A stretch of 64,000 bases of DNA from NCBI GenBank assembly GCA_012295275.1, contig CM022671.1, positions 3,113,565 through 3,177,564 on the forward strand, given 5' to 3'. Of this stretch, positions 57,543 through 64,000 are shown in pieces (positions within the stretch are counted from its first letter, which is position 1; every line of letters begins with the position of its first letter). This DNA is from Chrysomallon squamiferum. Taxonomy: Eukaryota; Mollusca; Gastropoda; Neomphalida; Peltospiridae. The notes beneath the pieces were generated by a model. That model ran no database searches. It saw nothing but the letters and a program-made list of their open reading frames with translations, and was not told the DNA's origin. Both the position numbers and the translations under genes were made by a program.

Positions 57543-58368
57543 TATAAATAAAGAATCTGAAATATTCGATGTAATACTGTTTTATGACACCTTAAACAAA
57601 TGATCTCACGCATGAGTTGCAGCGGAGGAAATCCTACCAACGCGAGCATTAAGACCACCCATATCCACCTTCGGGGATCCCCAACCGGTTAAATAAAACA
57701 GATTCTGTAAACTAACATGAAGATAAAGTCAAGAAACTACAATTTACACTTTACATTCGAAATTACAATCAGATAACTATGGAAAAGCAATTGTACGTAA
57801 TTACTTCTAAACTTAACTCACAGATGACCCTAAGTCTCACCTCCATTGTGTTACCTTTATCACGTTTCTAACTAAGTTAATTTCCAGCGCAAATGTAAGT
57901 CATTTAAATTGTCGTTTACAGCTTTTGACGTAACTCTGACTGCATTGTTTAAATCTTCAGGGTAAACTGTAGTTGTATAATCAGACACAGACGACCCTGT
58001 ATCTCGCTGTGTGAGTGTTGTGCCGACAGTTACTGGCAATTAAACAACTAAAATGAAAAAGCCGCACGTGTTTCCGCCATTTCTAAAGAAAATGTAGAAA
58101 TCTGAAAAGATGAAATATATTGTATGTGTTCTCGCAATTTAAAATATTCACGAACGGATGTTTTGAATTTATTATAAAATAAATCAGAATGATTAGTCTG
58201 TATCTGAATGTTAATGTGCTTACTTCAGTAGCATTAACAAACAGATTGTAGCTGATAGTCATTGTGTTCGACTGAGGTCGTCGGATCAATTCTCCAAGGA
58301 GAAAAATAAGCTTATATTTAAAAATTAATAATAATATTAAAATTAATACTTTATTAATAAAAACAGTA

Positions 58369-58370
<2 letters not shown>

Positions 58371-58431
<61 letters not shown>
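58371..58431. repeat. (AC)n array, 61 nt
   Basis: Pure AC dinucleotide on the plus strand. Confidence 0.98.
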
Positions 58432-58435
<4 letters not shown>

Positions 58436-58659
58436 AGAGGTGTGTGATTGCGTGTCCGGAATGTATTGATGGATAAGTAACTATGCTCAGAAATGTCTGC
58501 GTCTGTTAGCCTCACAAAGAATAATTTCTAATTTGTTTTTCTCTTCAACTAGTTTGATTGAGACAATAAAGTGAATTGCTTTGCTTTCACCAGACTACTA
58601 CACGGTTTTCAATCTTCTCAACAATTTTATTAGCCAACTTCAGTCATAAGAAGACAGAC

Positions 58660-58800
58660 AGGCAGTATTTTACGACGGCGCGTGGTAATTGCCGGATTTT
58701 GGCAAGGACCGGCTAATTACCGTTAAATGCCTGCTGGGACTGTAATCTAAAGCGAATCAGGTTTTCCCAAAATTCGCAGGAAATGTTCGTCTTTCAAAAC
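58660..58800. promoter_or_regulatory. Single-copy block with homeodomain-type palindrome
   Basis: GGTAATTGCCGG (58684-58695) faces CCGGCTAATTACC (58709-58721) over a 13-bp spacer containing TTTTGGCAAGG. Each arm holds a TAATT homeodomain core. The block is GC-richer and repeat-free, 2.2 kb upstream of the pleckstrin start and 7.6 kb upstream of Wnt16. Candidate enhancer; no function shown. Confidence 0.4.
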
Positions 58801-59839
58801 CTTAAACTTGTTAATAAAAATTCTTCTTATGTTAACTGTAGTGTTATAAGTATCCAGTTATTATAATATTATGTGGACGAGATACGACGGGGTCACGAAG
58901 ATTCTGAAACCAATAATTTTATGACAGCTGGGAGGTAAATAGGCAACGGATAACATCACACTCCTGAATTTATTGTATCCGCACTGTAATTAGTTCCGGC
59001 TAATCTAGTTTGTATGTATGTAGTTTCCACCGTTCGACTTCGCAGTACAGATTGTCTAACGATACTTTTCAATTAATAGAAAACACTTCTGTGTATGATT
59101 TATTAAGAAAGATAACTTAATTTTAAAACTTTGGCCAGCTATATAAACTTTCGTCTAGAAAATACAAGTAGTAGAATCCATATAATTTTAGTAAGAAGAT
59201 GAAACTGTGAATAAATCATCGATAACGTTTTTATTCTAAGATTATCAGGGTTTTATACTTATCATTAGTAGTAGTAGGAGAAGGAGTTAGTAGTAATATT
59301 GTTGTTGTTGTTACTGTTGAATATATTTTAGGTGATGTATGTTGTCAAGATTAATTTACCTCAAAGAAAATAAATGAAAAACTGTCACTTCTACATCTTA
59401 TTATATTATATTCATACTTTATTAGTAGTAAAGAATAGTTTTCACTAATGTATCAGTTTTTGTGTGTTTTTTGCAATAACTACTGACGGTTATTATTATT
59501 ACAGTTCGCGGTGTATAATTTCAAATGCACTGACAATAAAGAAGCGTTGTTTTCTATTTACAATTAATGTAGAATTTCTTTTCTTTTTTTTTTTTTTTTT
59601 TTCACCCATTAACAGACTTTTCTAAATTCAGAAATTAATTTTCCAGGATCAGATACTTTCTAACTTGTATCTCTTCCAAGTTTTCTCTGTAAATGGCTTT
59701 GTTACATTATTTGTCCTGAAACTACTCAGTTTAAGAATAAATGTATTTTTAATTCGTTACAATTACAGTATCTATCTGCTCAGTAGTTTCATTAGTACTG
59801 ACGTTGTGATTATTTGTTAAATGATGTTTATGCATTACA

Positions 59840-60020
59840 GTGACAAGTGACGGAGCCTTCAGGGACATTCTCCAAGATTCCCCCTTCTGCACGCTTTGAA
59901 ATTAGCATATTATGTAACATTACTTGATATTATTTATGTTCCTGAATTCTGCTCTTTGAGTGGCCTCCAAACCCCAGCGCCGGTACCTTGGTTACAAATT
60001 TATGGGACAATTTGCTTTAA
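59840..60020. promoter_or_regulatory. GC-richer, repeat-free block upstream of pleckstrin gene
   Basis: Contains CTTTGAAATTAGC, TTATGTAAC (C/EBP or PAR-bZIP type, about 59913) and CCAGCGCCGGTACC. It stands out from AT-rich flanks and may be conserved noncoding DNA. Confidence 0.3.
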
Positions 60021-60974
60021 AAACAGTTCGTGAGAAAGGTCTGTCTGTGTTTGGTGTGAAGAACATTTGAATTAAAAATGACAGGTCGCAAGAACGAACC
60101 TACTCTAGACTCCCATCAACTAGACAGCCAAAGCTTATAAACTGCGAAAATTAAAATAAACATATTTGACAGACTCTAATAACCATTCATGTACAAATGC
60201 TGAAAAATGGAAAAAACTAAGTAATATCCTTCCACTGTTCTCAAGGGAGGGGTAAAATGTAATCATGCAAAAAAATATTCATCCGAAAGGGCTACTAATA
60301 AGCCAAAGACTCTTATATGTACTGTCCTGATCCTTTGCTTCTACAGAAGACTATATATGTGTCAGAATAACCAAATGGCTTATATCGGTGATAGTAAATT
60401 AAACAATTTATTTCCGTGATGTTCTTAAGCAAAACTTCATTATCATCATCATTAAATTTTTGTTCTCAGAAACAAAAGTTAATTAGACACATTCCTTGAC
60501 TAGTGTTAGATTTGTTTCACAATCATTGTTATTTATCACTTTACATAAGCGTTCTGAACTATCACATACATCGTCGCCAGATATAATAAAACATCAAAAG
60601 CATATTTACTGATAGTAGAAACCTAATTCAACTGTTTGAAAGCCCTACATCAACATCGGTGCCATCATCGCTGTTATTATTCAATATGTTGATTTGCAAA
60701 AATATTGTCATCCTGTTATGAAAAGGATGTGCACTTAATGCAACAGTTCAGCAACGATATTTTATGAATACTCAACCTTTATAGAAATTTTACGCAGGTT
60801 AATGCCCTCTGGTGGTGCAATTGAAAATAAGGTTACTGTTAATCATAGATTGGTTTTTAAATAACACTTCGCTTCCTTTTCGCTGCTTTCGATCACAGTG
60901 CAAAATATTGTCCGAGGTCAGTCTATCATTCACGATGGACTAGAAATATTATTTGTTTTTGTTTTTTCTTTGCC

Positions 60975-61022
60975 ATGGACAAAGAAAACCAGAGTTTACG
61001 TTCTGGATTTCTCTTGACACAG
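60975..61022 (+). CDS. Pleckstrin-like exon 1 (residues 1-16)
   Basis: A 48-nt coding exon with a strong context (TTTGCCATGG) encoding MDKENQSLRSGFLLTQ and ending CAG|GTATAT in phase 0. It supplies the first beta strand of the PH domain (SGFLL) just where exon 2 needs it, which is the main support. Confidence 0.75.
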
Positions 61023-62726
61023 GTATATTTTATATTTTATATAAAGTAAAATGTAAGGATCATACTTTTGTTTTGATACGGGCCATCAAATCGTAATTTT
61101 ATACATTAATGCAGTGCAACAGAAATGACTGTCAGACACATAATGTTGACAGTGAAGCCTGAACAGGCTGGAGGGCTTGCTGTATTGTGCACTGAATTTT
61201 TGGTTTTAATCCAGCAATCAGCAGCAATACTTTACCCTCCCCTCCCCTTTTCCCCATTGTTCCAAGAATACAATATTTATTTAGTATACTTGTTACTGTT
61301 ACTGTTACTGTAACTCATGTGTAATTTAATAATTATAATACAAACAAAAAAATAATTATATCAATAATATATACAGAAGAATTAATTTCCAAGGATACAA
61401 TATTTATTTAGTATACTTGTTACTGTTTGCATCACATACTGTGTCTCATGTGTAATTCAATAATACAAACAAACAAGTTAGTACTTAAATAGATATATCT
61501 GTATGAGGCTAACTTAGGGCAAAATAGACATCTGCCAATATTATCATTCACTGAATGAATGTGCTGATGATACTAGTCATATTAATAAGTATAAAAATAG
61601 CAGTTTGATTGAAATTGTTAGTTTGATTAAATTAAGATGTTAATTTGTTTAAGATTGATCTCATTTCTTACATTTCCTCACAAACTGAAAAGTGAATAAC
61701 AAAAATAGTTTATAATAAAAAAAATATATAAAAAAGATATGTTTTATTTTAATATTTTTATTTTTTTTAATTTATTTATATTTTTATTAAAATGTTTTAT
61801 TTATTTATTTATTTTTTATTTTTCAGTGTCCAAACAACAAGTGGAAAGCAAAATGGTACACTCTGAGTGAGGAGGAATTGTGTTGTCATCACTCTAAATC
61901 CAAATCTATCATCATACTCAATGTCCCACTAAAAGGCTGCTCTATTGCTTCCCCTTGTTTTGACCTCGAAGATGTCAGCCCAAATGTAAGACAAATTTCA
62001 TTTAATATTTAATATTTCATTTAATAATAGTTTTCAAATATTTTTAAATGCCAGAAATTATTTTTATAAAATATGAGGTTTTTTATTTTACATATTTGTT
62101 TTCAACATCTTTAATTTTGCTTTTGTTTTTTAAATAACAGTTTTAGTATATGTGTAATATTTAACTACATATATAAGCATCTTTATCTTCTATATTTTAC
62201 ACTTTAAATGTATGTAAGTTCATTTTTTTTATTTATTTTTTATTGTTATTTCAAAAGTAAATAAAAATGATTTCCAACTTATTAATTTATTGTCGTGTTT
62301 ATTTTGCAGTTGTTGTTTAAAATCAGCACACCTGAGAATGCAGATCTGTATTTTCAAGCAGGAAGTCCAGCAGATCGTGAAGGCTGGTCTCACGCCATAG
62401 TTGCTGTTATCCGTCTTCTAAGCACATCACAGCAGGTAACCACAGACACACACACACACAGATATATCTTCAGTGATTAAAGCTTCTCAATTTTAAATTC
62501 ATTTTTTATACTGTAATTCCAGTTTGAATATAAAGATGAATATAAAGATGATAATAGTATAATTAAGTGAAAAATGTAGTTTAGAACAATAAAGATTTTT
62601 AGTAAATCATTTTTAGCAAATCATTTTGAGCTACTAGTATTGATAGTTACTAAGTTTGTGCTTGAGAAGTAATGGGTCACTGGATCAATTCTTTTGAATG
62701 AACCTATTTGGCTACACACACACATG

Positions 62727-62762
<36 letters not shown>

Positions 62763-63951
62763 TCAAAATACATATTTTTAAAATTGAATAACATAACTGG
62801 TATGATTTCATTTTCAGATCTCTAAAAAGAAGATGCCGTTTCAAGATTTTAGAGCAAATGCAAACATCTGGTATGCAATGTAATAATATTGTAAATAGAT
62901 TGGGTAACTAACATAATTGAATATGACATTTGAAATGAAGAATAAAGGATAAAATTTGTTTGTGTTTATTATAAATATATATTATACTTTTAAATAACTG
63001 TTAATATTCAAATGTTGAAGTGTTGTTCCAATTTATTTATTTGTTTCAATGAAACATTTGGAGCTGTAACAGATATTTAGGTGTATAGTTGATATAATAA
63101 AGTATACTCATACTTTTGCAGTTAGGTTTCTGGAATTATAAAGAAATAAAAGAGAAGATATATGATACTGATATTCTATGTATGTTGTTAATATAAATCT
63201 GTGTTTCAGTGAGATAATCGGAGCTATACAAGATGTTGATGCTGGAGTAACAACAAGTGCTCATTTAAGAGGTGGAGTTGTCTACAATAATTGTTTTACA
63301 GGTTAGTTACACACACAGGTGTATAACACATACTGTGGTCATTTTTATTTCTATCCACACTTGATGTTTCTACCCATCTGAAGATATAATGTTTTGTATT
63401 CTTGAAAAGATAAAACACAAACAAATACATTTAAATTAAAAGTGGTTTATCTGTGTATGTGCAGAGAGAGACTGTTGAGTTTAAGTTAATTTTATTTCAT
63501 GAAAAATAAGTTGTTGAAAATCACAAAATGCTGTAAACTGAAGAGGAATCATTTTATTGCTAAAATATTGTCTTGGTTCTTAGCCAATCGATTTTGAGAT
63601 GAATAATTTTGAACTGAAAAATGAAGTATGGTTGTCTTTCACACATGTATTTCCAGATCTGATACATTAAAGCTAATGTATTTCTGCCAGTAATTCTTCC
63701 TTTTGATAATTCAAACGTGGCAGTTTTTAAGCCCACTTAAAATTTACAGAATATACTTTGGCATTGTTTTGTGATTAGGAGGTGACATGATTGATTGGCT
63801 GATGAGATGGTCCATTGTCCGTAACCGTGACAATGGCACAGCTATGGCTCAGACACTGTTGAAACTTGGACACATACAGGAAGTGGACCTGCATGATGGT
63901 AGCAGTGGTGTTAGTGCAAAGTTCAATGATGGAGAGAGACTGTACAAATTT
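60975..63951 (+). CDS. Pleckstrin-family PH-DEP protein, 5' part (6 exons, 217 residues), continues off the window
   Basis: Intracellular adaptor recruited to phosphoinositide-rich membrane. Exons: 60975-61022, 61827-61985, 62310-62435, 62818-62870, 63210-63301, 63779-63951; phases 0, 0, 0, 2, 1, 0 all join. Residues about 9-106 form a PH domain (GFLLTQ, KWKAKWYTL, 'VPLKGCSIASPC', 'LLFKIST', 'YFQAGSPADREGW' with the invariant Trp at 95). About 135-217 form a DEP domain (NNCFTGGDMIDWLMRW, VRNRDNGTAMAQTLLKLG). The layout and the 'CFTG..IDWL...SVRNR' pattern fit pleckstrin (PLEK) better than PLEK2; a second PH domain is expected beyond the window. The usual LVKKG basic strand is LLTQC here, so the lipid-binding site may differ. 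Confidence 0.88.
61023..61826 (+). other. Pleckstrin-like intron 1 with a 127-bp duplication
   Basis: AT-rich. Two copies of a segment (starting CCAAGRATACAATATTTATT) begin at 61262 and 61389, so it is a 127-bp tandem duplication with indels; copy two is recognisable to about 61470. No exon seen. Confidence 0.8.
61827..61985 (+). CDS. Pleckstrin-like exon 2 (residues 17-69)
   Basis: Phase 0-0 exon after ATTTTTCAG, ending AAT|GTAAGA. It encodes CPNNKWKAKWYTL, the middle strands of the PH domain, and 'VPLKGCSIASPCFDLEDVSP' followed by N; the LKG...SPC pattern is typical of pleckstrin. Confidence 0.9.
62310..62435 (+). CDS. Pleckstrin-like exon 3 (residues 70-111)
   Basis: Phase 0-0 exon between TTTTGCAG and GTAACC. 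It encodes the last PH strands and the C-terminal helix with its invariant Trp (REGWSHAIVAVIRLL). Confidence 0.92.
62436..62817 (+). other. Pleckstrin-like intron 3 with (AC)n
   Basis: AC at about 62715-62760; a shorter AC run follows the donor at 62447-62460. No other content. Confidence 0.85.
62818..62870 (+). CDS. Pleckstrin-like exon 4 (linker, residues 112-129)
   Basis: A 53-nt exon after CATTTTCAG, ending TG|GTATGC; encodes a basic linker 'ISKKKMPFQDFRANANI' and two bases of the next Cys codon. Supported by phase on both sides rather than conservation. Confidence 0.8.
63210..63301 (+). CDS. Pleckstrin-like exon 5 (start of DEP, residues 129-160)
   Basis: The acceptor is GTGTTTCAG; one base completes the Cys codon and the exon ends with a single G before GTTAGT. 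Encodes 'EIIGAIQDVDAGVTTSAHLR' then 'GGVVYNNCFT'. Confidence 0.9.
63779..63951 (+). CDS. Pleckstrin-like exon 6 (DEP core, residues 160-217)
   Basis: After GTGATTAG, two bases complete the Gly codon; encodes 'GDMIDWLMRWSIVRNRDNGT', then 'AMAQTLLKLGHIQE', ending AAATTT|GTAAGT in phase 0. The remaining exons lie outside the window. Confidence 0.93.
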
Positions 63952-64000
63952 GTAAGTAAACTGTTTCTTTTACATAAGTGTTTGTATTATTTGTGTGTGT

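Noticed and set aside
57673-57691. Palindromes GGGGATCCCC and AACCGGTT side by side
   Set aside because: Short palindromes of this size are expected now and then in 64 kb; no further context supports a site.

Overview
The window is eukaryotic, and the sequence points to a lophotrochozoan animal, most probably a mollusc. The base composition is AT-rich, long simple repeats are everywhere, and genes are split by GT-AG introns of up to about 17 kb. One short interspersed element at about 7.89-8.18 kb resembles, from memory, a SINE widespread in mollusc genomes. The phylum call is an inference; no species can be named from the sequence.

Three protein-coding genes can be reconstructed exon by exon with matching splice phases. 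(1) On the minus strand at 3764-6180, a complete 3-exon, 338-residue type II Golgi carbohydrate sulfotransferase of the chondroitin/HNK-1 (CHST8-14) family. (2) On the minus strand at 19613-51041, a complete 4-exon Wnt16 of 357 residues, with introns of about 2.5, 10.6 and 17.3 kb. (3) On the plus strand from 60975, the first six exons (217 residues) of a pleckstrin-type PH-DEP protein that continues past the right edge.

Layout: 1-3469 AT-rich DNA with no gene seen; 3764-6180 the sulfotransferase, its stop codon lying in a decayed tandem repeat; 6181-19612 intergenic DNA with a SINE, CpG-richer single-copy blocks and a ~53-bp degenerate repeat just beyond the 3' end of Wnt16; 19613-51041 Wnt16, whose introns hold seven long (GA)n arrays, several unrelated minisatellites, tRNA-like SINE pieces, a CpG-dense island and a conserved-looking block; 51042-60974 the Wnt16 promoter and intergenic DNA shared with the divergently transcribed pleckstrin gene; 60975-63951 the pleckstrin exons.

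The three genes do not form an operon or a single pathway. Wnt16 is a secreted morphogen. The sulfotransferase could affect Wnt signalling only indirectly, through glycosaminoglycan sulfation. The pleckstrin-like protein is an intracellular membrane adaptor. No retrotransposon coding region, tRNA gene, rRNA or CRISPR array was recognised. Nothing here is clearly an undescribed biological system; the most interesting signals are regulatory and structural: strand-uniform pyrimidine repeats in the Wnt16 transcript, a TCF/E-box promoter module, an intronic CpG island, a homeodomain-type palindrome, and a protein C-terminus made from minisatellite sequence.
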